From assembly GCA_021737325.1 (NCBI GenBank), contig JAIPED010000010.1, positions 1 through 41,452 on the forward strand: a DNA stretch of 41,452 nucleotides, written 5' to 3'. The translations under genes were made by a program, and so were the position numbers. This document shows, piece after piece, positions 1-8,798 of the stretch. The DNA is from Deltaproteobacteria bacterium. GTDB lineage: Bacteria > Desulfobacterota > Syntrophia > Syntrophales > JAIPED01. The stretch's first letter is position 1, and each line of letters starts with the position of its first letter. The notes beneath the pieces are model-generated. The model was not told the DNA's origin, did no database searches, and saw only the letters and a list, made by a program, of their open reading frames with translations.

Positions 1-1332
1 GAGCAGCAGTCAACGGGAAAAGCGCTTGTTTTTGAGCTACCGGACGCTCCTTCGCGCACCGCTTTTGACTACGCGATTCGCGAAGGTTTTCCCGATTTAG
101 TTATTGCTTCCTCTGCCGTGATTGGGGGAAGGGATGTCGTGAAGTTGCAGTTTTCCGACAAACGCTCCGCAGAACTGGCTAAAATGGCGGTGGAGCAATC
201 ATTAGAGACAATCCGTAATAGGATAGACCAATTTGGAGTTACCGAACCTGAAATAATTCCCGAGGCGGCAAACCGCATTGTTTTGCAACTTCCTGGCATT
301 AAAGAACCCGCCCGTGCCAAAGCAATCATCGGCAAAACGGCACTTTTAGAATTCAAGATTGTGGACGATTCTCAATTCCCTGAGGAAGCCCTACGGGGAT
401 CCATTCCACAGGGTAGTTACATCGCCTATTCGCGCAAACTAGATCGCTCTAGTGGTAGGATGACGGAAACACCGTTTCTGTTAAAAGAAAGGGCTTTAAT
501 GACTGGCGAAACATTGGAAAGCGCCGGAGTTAAGCTGGGAGGACAATATGGCGATCCCTACATTGAGTTAGTGTTCAACGACCATGGCGCTAGAGAGTTT
601 GAGAGGGTTACCGGAGATAATGTGCATAAAAGAATGGCTATTGTTCTCGATGGCGTTGTCCATTCCGCTCCCGAAATTAGAGAACGCATTGCCGGTGGAC
701 AGGCAATTATTGAAGGTAGTTTTACCATGGATGACGCAAGGGATCTGGCGATAATTTTGCACGCAGGTGCGCTTCCCGCTCCCGTAAACATTTTGGAAGA
801 AAGGTCGGTCGGCCCTTCTTTAGGGCAGGATTCCATCGAACAGGGCATCACTGCTTGTCTTTTGGGTGGCTTTATCGTCATTATTTTCATGGGTGTGTAT
901 TATCGCTTCTCTGGTTTGATCGCAAATTCCGCACTGTTATTGAACATTATCATCCTACTAGGGACGCTTGCGGCCTTTAAGGCAACACTCACACTTCCCG
1001 GTATCGCGGGGATCGTACTTACCCTCGGCATGGCAGTTGATGCCAATGTAATAATATTTGAAAGGATTCGTGAAGAGCTTCGCGCAGGCAAGTCGGCGGC
1101 ACTAGCCGTTCAACAAGGTTATAGCCGCGCTTTCTTAACAATCCTTGATGCCAATGTAACCACGCTGATCGCCGCACTCTTTCTTTTTGGATTTGGCACA
1201 GGACCAATAAAAGGCTTTGCGGTAACGCTTAGTATCGGCATCTTGGCCAGTATGTTCACGGCAATCTTTGTTACTCGTATCGTTCTTGATTACTTGGTCA
1301 TCAACAAGCGAGTTTCATCGCTAAGTATATAA
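1..1332 (+). CDS. secD: Protein translocase subunit SecD, C-terminal part (5' end outside window)
   Basis: Frame is open from base 1 (EQQSTGKALVFELPD...). Contains 'GMAVDANVIIFERIREELRAGKS', typical of SecD; secF follows immediately. Confidence 0.95.
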   Translation, partial: EQQSTGKALVFELPDAPSRTAFDYAIREGFPDLVIASSAVIGGRDVVKLQFSDKRSAELAKMAVEQSLETIRNRIDQFGVTEPEIIPEAANRIVLQLPGIKEPARAKAIIGKTALLEFKIVDDSQFPEEALRGSIPQGSYIAYSRKLDRSSGRMTETPFLLKERALMTGETLESAGVKLGGQYGDPYIELVFNDHGAREFERVTGDNVHKRMAIVLDGVVHSAPEIRERIAGGQAIIEGSFTMDDARDLAIILHAGALPAPVNILEERSVGPSLGQDSIEQGITACLLGGFIVIIFMGVYYRFSGLIANSALLLNIIILLGTLAAFKATLTLPGIAGIVLTLGMAVDANVIIFERIREELRAGKSAALAVQQGYSRAFLTILDANVTTLIAALFLFGFGTGPIKGFAVTLSIGILASMFTAIFVTRIVLDYLVINKRVSSLSI

Positions 1333-1348
1333 TCTAGTAGGAGCTATT

Positions 1349-2257
1349 ATGCACTTTCAATTGATAAAAGGAACCAATATTGATTTCGTTAAGTCCATGA
1401 AATACTCGCTACTAGCGTCTTGTATCGCGATTCTGCTTAGCGTTGCCTCAATAGTTTGGCATGGCGGATTAAATCTGGGGATTGATTTTGCGGGTGGCAC
1501 CCTCATGCAGGTACAGTTTCACAAAGAGGTCAGCGTTAATGATGTCCGCTCCGCATTAAAGCCCATTGGTTATGAACATTCCACAATCCAACAGTTCGGC
1601 GATAAAAATGAATTTATCATTCGGATTACCGAATCGACATCCGATATCAAGGGATTATCCGATAAAATTACAGAGGCGTTGCAAACATCGCTCGGTGCTG
1701 ATTCTTTAGAAGTAAGACGAGTGGAAATTGTGGGACCCAAGGTCGGTGAAGCGTTAGTCAAAAAAGCTCTATGGGCTATCGTTCTTGCATGGTTGGGCAT
1801 TCTTATTTATGTTGCTTTCCGCTTCCAGTTCCGCTTCGGAGTTGGGGGTATCATTGCCTTAATCCACGATACCATTATTTCCATCGGCGTTCTGTCGCTG
1901 CTTAATAGAGAGTTTGACCTCACAGTTGTTGCCGCCATTCTGACGATGATTGGTTATTCTATCAACGACACTATCATCGTTTGCGATAGGATTAGAGAGA
2001 ATATGACAAAGTATGAAGGCAAACCGTTGGCGGAAATTATCAATAGAAGCATCAACGAAACCCTAGCCCGCACGGTCATAGTATCTTTAACTGTACTGCT
2101 AGTTTTGTTACCGCTATTCTTTTTCGGCGGAACCGTTATCAACAATTTTGCTCTTTTGCTCATTGTTGGCGTTGTTGTTGGCACCTACTCTTCCATTTTT
2201 GTTGCTAGTCCTGTTGTTTTATTCTGGGAAAAGTTTGTTCACAAACGGGGTAAATAA
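1349..2257 (+). CDS. secF: Protein translocase subunit SecF
   Basis: 302 aa; 'GLNLGIDFAGGTLMQV' and 'TMIGYSINDTIIVCDRIREN' motifs; directly downstream of secD. Confidence 0.96.
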   Translation: MHFQLIKGTNIDFVKSMKYSLLASCIAILLSVASIVWHGGLNLGIDFAGGTLMQVQFHKEVSVNDVRSALKPIGYEHSTIQQFGDKNEFIIRITESTSDIKGLSDKITEALQTSLGADSLEVRRVEIVGPKVGEALVKKALWAIVLAWLGILIYVAFRFQFRFGVGGIIALIHDTIISIGVLSLLNREFDLTVVAAILTMIGYSINDTIIVCDRIRENMTKYEGKPLAEIINRSINETLARTVIVSLTVLLVLLPLFFFGGTVINNFALLLIVGVVVGTYSSIFVASPVVLFWEKFVHKRGK

Positions 2258-2262
2258 AAAGG

Positions 2263-2775
2263 GTGTATTCTCCTCTACTAACTCTTGCCGTTATTTTGCT
2301 TTTTGTCGGCATTGCTCTGACGGTGCTTAATTTACATGGAATGATCCTGATTTTTTTGGTGGTATTGGTGCTGGCGCTTTTCAGTGGGTTTAGCTTGGTC
2401 AGTAAGCAGTTGCTCGCTATGGCAACGGTCTTCGCATTGTTCTCCGAGGGAATAAAACTACAACAGGCAAGAACATCACGCGATTTCTGGTTTGCCAAGG
2501 CCGATATTAGATTAGCGATAATCGCTACCGCCATTGCCTCCCTTCTTCTGGTCTGCCTGCTTACACCTGTCCTTTATGGCCTAGGGGTTGTCTTGGGTAT
2601 ATTTAGCGGATCTTTGTTAGGGGTTATTTATGAGGCCCGACAACGCAGGCGCAAAGGCGGCTATAATAGCCGAGTAGAAAAAAAGATCATCGCCGCACAT
2701 GTATCATGGATGGCGGCACACGGCTTGTTAAGCGTTGTAGTTGTTATTGCCACACTGGTGGGATTATATTCCTAA
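2263..2775 (+). CDS. Small multi-pass membrane protein of unknown function
   Basis: 170 aa, several hydrophobic segments, glycine-rich 'GLGVVLGIFSGSLLGVIYEAR'; packed between secF and lepB. Confidence 0.7.
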   Translation: MYSPLLTLAVILLFVGIALTVLNLHGMILIFLVVLVLALFSGFSLVSKQLLAMATVFALFSEGIKLQQARTSRDFWFAKADIRLAIIATAIASLLLVCLLTPVLYGLGVVLGIFSGSLLGVIYEARQRRRKGGYNSRVEKKIIAAHVSWMAAHGLLSVVVVIATLVGLYS

Positions 2776-2789
2776 GGAAAGGATACAAA

Positions 2790-3395
2790 GTGAATAAGCA
2801 AAAAATCCGTGAATATGCAGAAGTTATTTTTTTCGCCCTATTGATAGCCTTTTTTGTGAGAACCTTTATCGTGCAGGCATTTACTATACCCTCAGGATCC
2901 ATGAAGCCTTCGCTACAAATTGGCGATTTCCTGCTCACCAACAAGCTGGCTTATGGAATAAGGGTTCCGCTAATCGACAAATTCATCCTGCGCTTTGCCC
3001 CCCCCGAGCAAGGGGACATGCTGGTATTCCAGTTTCCCTTGGATCGCTCGAAGGATTTTATCAAGCGAGTTATCGCTGTACCTGGAGACTCCGTGGAAAT
3101 TAAGAACAAGCAACTCTTTGTAAACGAAATTTTACAAGAACACGAATTTGCCGTTTTCGCTGATGAAAATATTCTTCCTGCGGGTATCTCCACAAGGGAT
3201 AATCTGCCCCGTTTCATCGTCCCCGAAGATTCCTTTTTTGTCATGGGGGATAACCGTGATCAAAGCCATGATAGTCGCTTTTGGGGATTTGTGAAGAGAG
3301 ACGATATTCTGGGTGAAGCGTTGATAATCTATTGGTCTTGGGATTCTGAAAACTTTACACCCCGCTGGAAACGAATTGGTAAAATTTTGCATTAG
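2790..3395 (+). CDS. lepB: Signal peptidase I
   Basis: 'FTIPSGSMKPSLQIGD', 'DFIKRVIAVPGD' and 'VMGDNRDQSHDSRFWG' boxes. GTG start at 2790 with AAGGAAAGG upstream preferred over the 2706 ORF start. Confidence 0.96.
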   Translation: MNKQKIREYAEVIFFALLIAFFVRTFIVQAFTIPSGSMKPSLQIGDFLLTNKLAYGIRVPLIDKFILRFAPPEQGDMLVFQFPLDRSKDFIKRVIAVPGDSVEIKNKQLFVNEILQEHEFAVFADENILPAGISTRDNLPRFIVPEDSFFVMGDNRDQSHDSRFWGFVKRDDILGEALIIYWSWDSENFTPRWKRIGKILH

Positions 3396-3409
3396 GAAGG
3401 GATTGTGTT

Positions 3410-4165
3410 GTGGAGCACAATGTAACTTTGAGATTGAAAGTAAAAGCCATGTTGCGGTCAATCGGTGTATTGTTTGCCGCTACGGTAATTACTGGTTTTT
3501 TTTCCGTTTGTGCGATAATTTTTGATCTAGTCTCACCCAATCAAACCCGCATACATCGCATTGCCCAGCTCTGGGCGGATGAACTGCTGCGGCTATTTGG
3601 AGCAAAAATAGTAGTCTTGGGACGCGATAACATCATCGTTAATAGTCCCGTCATTTTCATGTCCAACCATCAAGGACTCTTTGATATCCTGGCGCTTTAT
3701 CGTGCGGTACCGGTACAATTTCGCTGGATAATTAAAAAGGAACTGTTTGCAATTCCTCTTTTTGGCAGGGCGATCAAAAATGCCGGATATATAAAACTTG
3801 ACCGAAAAAACAGGGAGAACGCCATCAAGGATGTTGAAATTGCCGCGCAAAAAATCCGTGGCGGAACCAGCATTATGACCTTTCCCGAGGGAACGAGATG
3901 CGTTGATGGTAGGATTGGAGAGTTCAAGAGGGGGATGTTTCACCTTGCCCTACAAACGGGCGTACCGATAATACCAATTACCATTGTCGGCGCTTTTGAA
4001 ATCCTTAACAGACTAACGGCAGGGGTAGGGGAAGGAAGGGTGGTTACGGTAATCATCGGAGAACCCATAGAAACCGCTAGCTATTCCACAGAAATGAGTG
4101 GAGAGCTAATCGCACGGGTGCGTCAAGCAGTAGTCGCAAACTACGATAAATACACCCACTACTAG
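3410..4165 (+). CDS. plsC: 1-acyl-sn-glycerol-3-phosphate acyltransferase
   Basis: 'SNHQGLFDI' (NHxxxxD) and 'TFPEGTR' acyltransferase motifs. Confidence 0.93.
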   Translation: MEHNVTLRLKVKAMLRSIGVLFAATVITGFFSVCAIIFDLVSPNQTRIHRIAQLWADELLRLFGAKIVVLGRDNIIVNSPVIFMSNHQGLFDILALYRAVPVQFRWIIKKELFAIPLFGRAIKNAGYIKLDRKNRENAIKDVEIAAQKIRGGTSIMTFPEGTRCVDGRIGEFKRGMFHLALQTGVPIIPITIVGAFEILNRLTAGVGEGRVVTVIIGEPIETASYSTEMSGELIARVRQAVVANYDKYTHY

Positions 4166-4258
4166 CGGCTACCAAAGCGGGCATTGCCTGAGAACAAAAC
4201 AGTGGCATTGTACTTATGTTCGCCTCGAGCCGCTGAATAGCCTACCGAAACTTTGCTT

Positions 4259-6391
4259 ATGCGTGAAAAAGGGAGATTAAAAGGAGAATTGTTCTCAATA
4301 GCCTTATTGGGGCTAACGCTATTGTTGTTCCTCTCTCTTCTTTCATATTCATCCAGCGACCCCTCCTTTACCCACTATCGCCCATCTTCCGATGTGGATA
4401 ATATTTTTGGAGTTTTTGGTTCCCATCTCGCGAATTGCTTGCGATTGGGATTAGGATACACGGCATATTTACTCCCCATGCTCACTTTTTTGTGTGCGCT
4501 ATACTTGCTGTTAAACAAACAAAATTGGCTTGGTTGGGCATTCTATACTGGTTGCTTGGGAGTGTTATTTTCTTTGCCGTATTTTTTCCACTTTATTGCT
4601 TTACACACAGCGGACAGTTTTCACTATATTAACGGTGGCGGCTTACTGGGAGACTTAATTGCCACTGTCATGACCCCCGTTTTTAACAACGCGGGAACGC
4701 TTATCATTACCACCGTGGTTTTTTTATTGTCCGTTGTCATGCTTTTTAATTTTTCTTTACTAGCCTTTTGCAAAAATTCCCTTCGCCTAATAGTAAGGCT
4801 ATTCTATTTGTTACAACGCCGCTGGGAGATTTTGCGGCGCCATAACAACAAAAAACAACAGGTAGTTGAACCTGCTGTTAACATCAAACCTAGCACGAAT
4901 CCTTCCCCACCATCATCAACTCCACCGCCGCAAGAACGCTTCGATTTTTATTATGCCAGTGGTTCCTATCTTCTTCCCGACCTGAGATTGCTTGATGCTG
5001 TTCCCAAGCGTGATGAAAGGGTGAAAAAAGACCTACTCATCATGAATTCTAAAATACTGGAAACAAAACTGGCGGATTTTGATGTCGAGGCCAAGGTAAC
5101 AGAAGTGCGACCAGGCCCGGTGGTTACGACCTATGAGGTACAGCTTGCTTCGGGTGTAAAAATCAGCAAGATAACGGCGTTAAATAGCGATCTTGGCCTT
5201 GCTTTGCGCGCCGCCAGTATCCGCATTGCTCCGATAGCCGGTAAAGGAACCATCGGCATCGAAATTCCCAATCAGTCTCGAGAAATGGTCTGTCTAAAAT
5301 CTCTCTTAGAGAGCGAGGCTTTTACAGGCTCCTCCTCCAAACTCTCCATTGCTCTAGGAGCGGACATTGTGGGAATGCCCATAGTGTCTAACCTCGAAAA
5401 AATGCCGCACCTTCTGATTGCAGGAACAACAGGCTCGGGTAAAAGCGTAGCCTTGAACGCCATGATCTGCAGTATCCTCTACAAGTCAACCCCCGATGAA
5501 GTGAAATTTTTAATGATAGATCCTAAGAGGATTGAATTATCCTTCTACGAGGGTATTCCCCACTTGCTTCACCCTGTGGTTGTCGATCCGAAGGAGGCGG
5601 CAAGTGTTTTGCGCTGGGCGGTCGAAGAGATGGAGCGCCGTTATACCGTTATCGGTGATGCTGGGGTAAGAAGTATTGAAAGCTACAATAAGGGGGTATT
5701 AAACTCCAAAACACTGGATAAGCTATCCCTTGACGACGCTAACAAGGCAAGTATCTTGCCTTACATTGTAATAGTCCTTGATGAGCTTGCAGACTTAATG
5801 ATGGTCGCACAAAGAAATGTGGAAACATTCTTGGCACGCTTAGCGCAAAAAGCCCGTGCCGCAGGCATTCATATAATCGTTGCCACTCAAAGACCTTCCG
5901 TTGATGTAATTACGGGGGTAATTAAGGCCAACTTTCCTACCCGAATCTCCTTCCATGTTTCTTCAAAAGTCGATTCCCGCACGGTATTGGATCAGCAGGG
6001 TGCGGAAGATTTGCTAGGCGCGGGTGATATGTTATTTATGTCTTCTGGTAGCGTGGAGTTAAGAAGGATTCATGGTGCGTTTGTTTCCGAAAAAGAGATT
6101 GAACGGGTTGTCGAACACATCAAGAAGCAACGCGCACCTGTTTATGATACCTCCATCTCCGAAAAAGTGGCCACTCCTCTAGAGGCGGAAGAGGAGCGAA
6201 AAGATACGGATGAACACTACCAAAACGCCTTGGCAATTGTTCAGCAGCGGGGCGAAATATCCATTTCCTTCCTGCAAAGACAGTTAAACATCGGGTACAA
6301 TAGAGCGGCTAAATTGGTTGAACGCATGGAAAATGAGGGGATCGTTGGTCCTGCAGATGGCTCTAAAATGCGTAAAGTGATCCGAAGGTGA
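4259..6391 (+). CDS. ftsK: DNA translocase FtsK
   Basis: N-terminal TM segments, Walker A 'IAGTTGSGKSVALNAM', 'IVVATQRPSVDVITG', C-terminal gamma winged helix 'ISISFLQRQLNIGYNRAAKLVERMENEGIVGP'. ATG at 4259 (track gives 4253). Confidence 0.96.
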   Translation: MREKGRLKGELFSIALLGLTLLLFLSLLSYSSSDPSFTHYRPSSDVDNIFGVFGSHLANCLRLGLGYTAYLLPMLTFLCALYLLLNKQNWLGWAFYTGCLGVLFSLPYFFHFIALHTADSFHYINGGGLLGDLIATVMTPVFNNAGTLIITTVVFLLSVVMLFNFSLLAFCKNSLRLIVRLFYLLQRRWEILRRHNNKKQQVVEPAVNIKPSTNPSPPSSTPPPQERFDFYYASGSYLLPDLRLLDAVPKRDERVKKDLLIMNSKILETKLADFDVEAKVTEVRPGPVVTTYEVQLASGVKISKITALNSDLGLALRAASIRIAPIAGKGTIGIEIPNQSREMVCLKSLLESEAFTGSSSKLSIALGADIVGMPIVSNLEKMPHLLIAGTTGSGKSVALNAMICSILYKSTPDEVKFLMIDPKRIELSFYEGIPHLLHPVVVDPKEAASVLRWAVEEMERRYTVIGDAGVRSIESYNKGVLNSKTLDKLSLDDANKASILPYIVIVLDELADLMMVAQRNVETFLARLAQKARAAGIHIIVATQRPSVDVITGVIKANFPTRISFHVSSKVDSRTVLDQQGAEDLLGAGDMLFMSSGSVELRRIHGAFVSEKEIERVVEHIKKQRAPVYDTSISEKVATPLEAEEERKDTDEHYQNALAIVQQRGEISISFLQRQLNIGYNRAAKLVERMENEGIVGPADGSKMRKVIRR

Positions 6392-6407
6392 TAACTTTTA
6401 TGAAATA

Positions 6408-6441
6408 GTATGGCGGGAGATGTTGTTTTCTCCCGCCATAC
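6408..6441. terminator. Bidirectional terminator between convergent ftsK and gctB
   Basis: Perfect 13-bp stem GTATGGCGGGAGA / TCTCCCGCCATAC with 8-nt loop between two converging genes. Confidence 0.8.
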
Positions 6442-6454
6442 CAAGTAAAACCAC

Positions 6455-7225
6455 TTAACGACCTATCACATAGCGATAAGGGTCAATTTTTTCTCGGAGA
6501 ATGCTTAACTCGTCTGCCGTGGGTGGCTTATTCTCTTCAATCTTGGATGCCTTGAGTAATTCAAAACCACAGTTATCTTGTACATCCTTTTCCGAATAAC
6601 CAGGATTAATGGCGATTATGCGCATTCTTTTACTGGTCTCTTCAAAATCCATAACTGCCATGTTGGTAATTATTCTGTAAGGACCTGCTCCTAAAGGAAG
6701 TCCCGAGCGGGCACGCGAATCTCCGCCTTGCAGCCAGCCAGGAGTGGTTATGTAGTTGATCTTTTCGGCAAAGCGACGAGGATCTTGAGGAGTCATCACC
6801 ATCATCCGCCAGCAAAAAGAGGCAAAATCGTTCGCCCCACCTGACCCGGGAAACCTCACCTTTGGTTTTTGATGGTCGCTACCCATTCTGGTGGAATTGA
6901 GATTGCCAAACATATCAATCTGTGCCCCCCCTAAAAAGGTATAGTCTAGCATTCCTCTGCATGCGGTTTCCATGATCTCGCACATTCCACTTGCCATTAA
7001 TGCTTTGTAAGTCGTGCGGGAATCACCAACGGATATCGGCATTTCCGGAATCAATGGCGCCGCTCCACCGGCCTCAAAGAAGATTACCAGGTTAGGAGCT
7101 CCCGTTTTTTGTGCCAGCATCGCTGCCGCGCAGGGAGCGCCAGTCCCAACGCCCACCGAAGCCCCGTCCTCTAATTCCCGTGCTGCGGTACATATCATTA
7201 ACTCCATTGTATTGTAGTCAGCCAT
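6455..7225 (-). CDS. gctB: Glutaconate CoA-transferase-type subunit B (family I CoA-transferase beta subunit)
   Basis: 256 aa; 'VGVGTGAPCAAAMLAQKTGAPNL', 'GAQIDMFGNLNSTRMG', 'RFPGSGGANDFAS'; paired with the alpha subunit. Confidence 0.85.
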   Translation of the reverse strand: MADYNTMELMICTAARELEDGASVGVGTGAPCAAAMLAQKTGAPNLVIFFEAGGAAPLIPEMPISVGDSRTTYKALMASGMCEIMETACRGMLDYTFLGGAQIDMFGNLNSTRMGSDHQKPKVRFPGSGGANDFASFCWRMMVMTPQDPRRFAEKINYITTPGWLQGGDSRARSGLPLGAGPYRIITNMAVMDFEETSKRMRIIAINPGYSEKDVQDNCGFELLKASKIEENKPPTADELSILREKIDPYRYVIGR

Positions 7226-7237
7226 TGCTCTTCCCCC

Positions 7238-8236
7238 CTATTCCCTTGCTTTGATAAAGAGGAATTCTTTGTTGCGTAGCGCCTGCATTTTCCGAATTCC
7301 ACCATTCTTTTCTATGTATTCTATGTGATCACCACAACTGTAGATGTTGTATTCTAAGAACTTTGTTAGCTCTTCCACATCTTCCTCCGCTTTTAGCCAG
7401 CCACGAAGATGTTCCTCGTCAGAAAAATATTCGCCGTACATGTTGCCGGGATAGCTACCGAAAGGAACTTCACAGACAGCATCGACCAACCAATAAGGGA
7501 TGGATGTAAAACTGGGATCGCGGCGAATTTCTTCGGTTGGTATTAAGCGTTCACAGGTAATTATTAAGCGCTTGGAGGCCCGTGCCAGATCCAAATCAGA
7601 GACTGTTATGCCGCGTAAGCGACAATTACCGTAGATATCCGCCTCGTGAACATGAATGGCGGATACATCAGGAAATATTGCGGGCATTGCAGCGTACTTC
7701 ACCCCGGTAAAGGGGCACTCAATAACCTTGGCACCGCTGTAATGAAAGGTATCAGTCCCCATGATGTTACGGGAGGGATAGAATGAAACACCCGCTGCTG
7801 CGGCTTTGAAGCGAACCGAAAGTGAATAATTAGTCCACTCACTTATCTCAACCTTGCCACTCTCCATGTAGCGGCGAGCGTTAGGAGAAAGACCACGAGC
7901 CTCCAAACCAACTACATATGCCACATCCAGCTTGTCAAAAACTTCCCCAGCGCAGAGTATCTGAAAATCATGGGTGGAGGTATGTCCGGCAAAGCCCATA
8001 TTCTTCTTCCCTTGACGGACAATCTCGTGTGCAACGGCTGTCGGAATTCTGTTAGCACCAAAACCTCCTAGGGCCAGATAGTCACCGTTTTTGACAAACT
8101 TGGTAACGGCATCCTTGACTGACATTACCTTTGGTTCCAGTTTTCTGTTTTTTTTGCGGAAAAACTCCCGCGCCTTGTCCGCGTTGGGATCGGTAAAGAT
8201 CCTGCCAATTCCCTGTTGGATAACTTCCACTGACAT
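7238..8236 (-). CDS. gctA: Glutaconate CoA-transferase-type subunit A (family I CoA-transferase alpha subunit)
   Basis: 332 aa; 'LALGGFGANRIPTAVAHEIVRQGKKNM' and 'AIHVHEADIYGNCRLRGITVSDLDLARASKRLIITCE'. Confidence 0.85.
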   Translation of the reverse strand: MSVEVIQQGIGRIFTDPNADKAREFFRKKNRKLEPKVMSVKDAVTKFVKNGDYLALGGFGANRIPTAVAHEIVRQGKKNMGFAGHTSTHDFQILCAGEVFDKLDVAYVVGLEARGLSPNARRYMESGKVEISEWTNYSLSVRFKAAAAGVSFYPSRNIMGTDTFHYSGAKVIECPFTGVKYAAMPAIFPDVSAIHVHEADIYGNCRLRGITVSDLDLARASKRLIITCERLIPTEEIRRDPSFTSIPYWLVDAVCEVPFGSYPGNMYGEYFSDEEHLRGWLKAEEDVEELTKFLEYNIYSCGDHIEYIEKNGGIRKMQALRNKEFLFIKARE

Positions 8237-8312
8237 GTTCCTCCTTTTTTATTGTATCGCGGATTTGCCCGCGTTATACTCCCCCCGTGCCCCTACCGAT
8301 AAGGACTCCTTG

Positions 8313-8768
8313 TTATGTCTTTTTCTTTTTTTCCAAAGCCACCTTTAATCGCTGGGCAAACAGCCCTGAAGCATCGCCTTCATCGCTAAAAAAAATTCTC
8401 TCCTCCTTCTCCACGGTTTTAAGCGGGGCCAGATAGTCGCCAAGAATTTCCCGCGAATGTTCCGCTTCGTGGCAGTATGCACAAAGGTTTTCCCAGTTGC
8501 TTCCATCGGGAGGATTGTTATGGTGATTGCCATCTTTGTGATGAACCGTAAGCAAATGGCGATTCTGCGGTGTAAATTCTCGGGCACATTTGGCGCAAAC
8601 AAAGCCATGGATGGCCAATGAACGCTCCCGATAACTGTTCGTATCGGCTTGCTTGCCTTCACGAATTGCTTGTATGGTATCTGCAACGGGCTTATCGTTG
8701 ACAGAACGAGGTTGAACACCACCAACAGCAACCGTTCTCCCCATCCGTGCTGTGAATGTTCTTTTCAT
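8313..8768 (-). CDS. YajD-type HNH nuclease family protein
   Basis: 'CAKCAREFTPQNRHLLTVHHKDGNHHNNPPDGSNWENLCAYCHEAEHS': paired Cys motifs plus an HH..N..H HNH core. Confidence 0.85.
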   Translation of the reverse strand: MKRTFTARMGRTVAVGGVQPRSVNDKPVADTIQAIREGKQADTNSYRERSLAIHGFVCAKCAREFTPQNRHLLTVHHKDGNHHNNPPDGSNWENLCAYCHEAEHSREILGDYLAPLKTVEKEERIFFSDEGDASGLFAQRLKVALEKKKKT

Positions 8769-8798
8769 GGCTCCTCCAGCAGATAAATACCGATATCG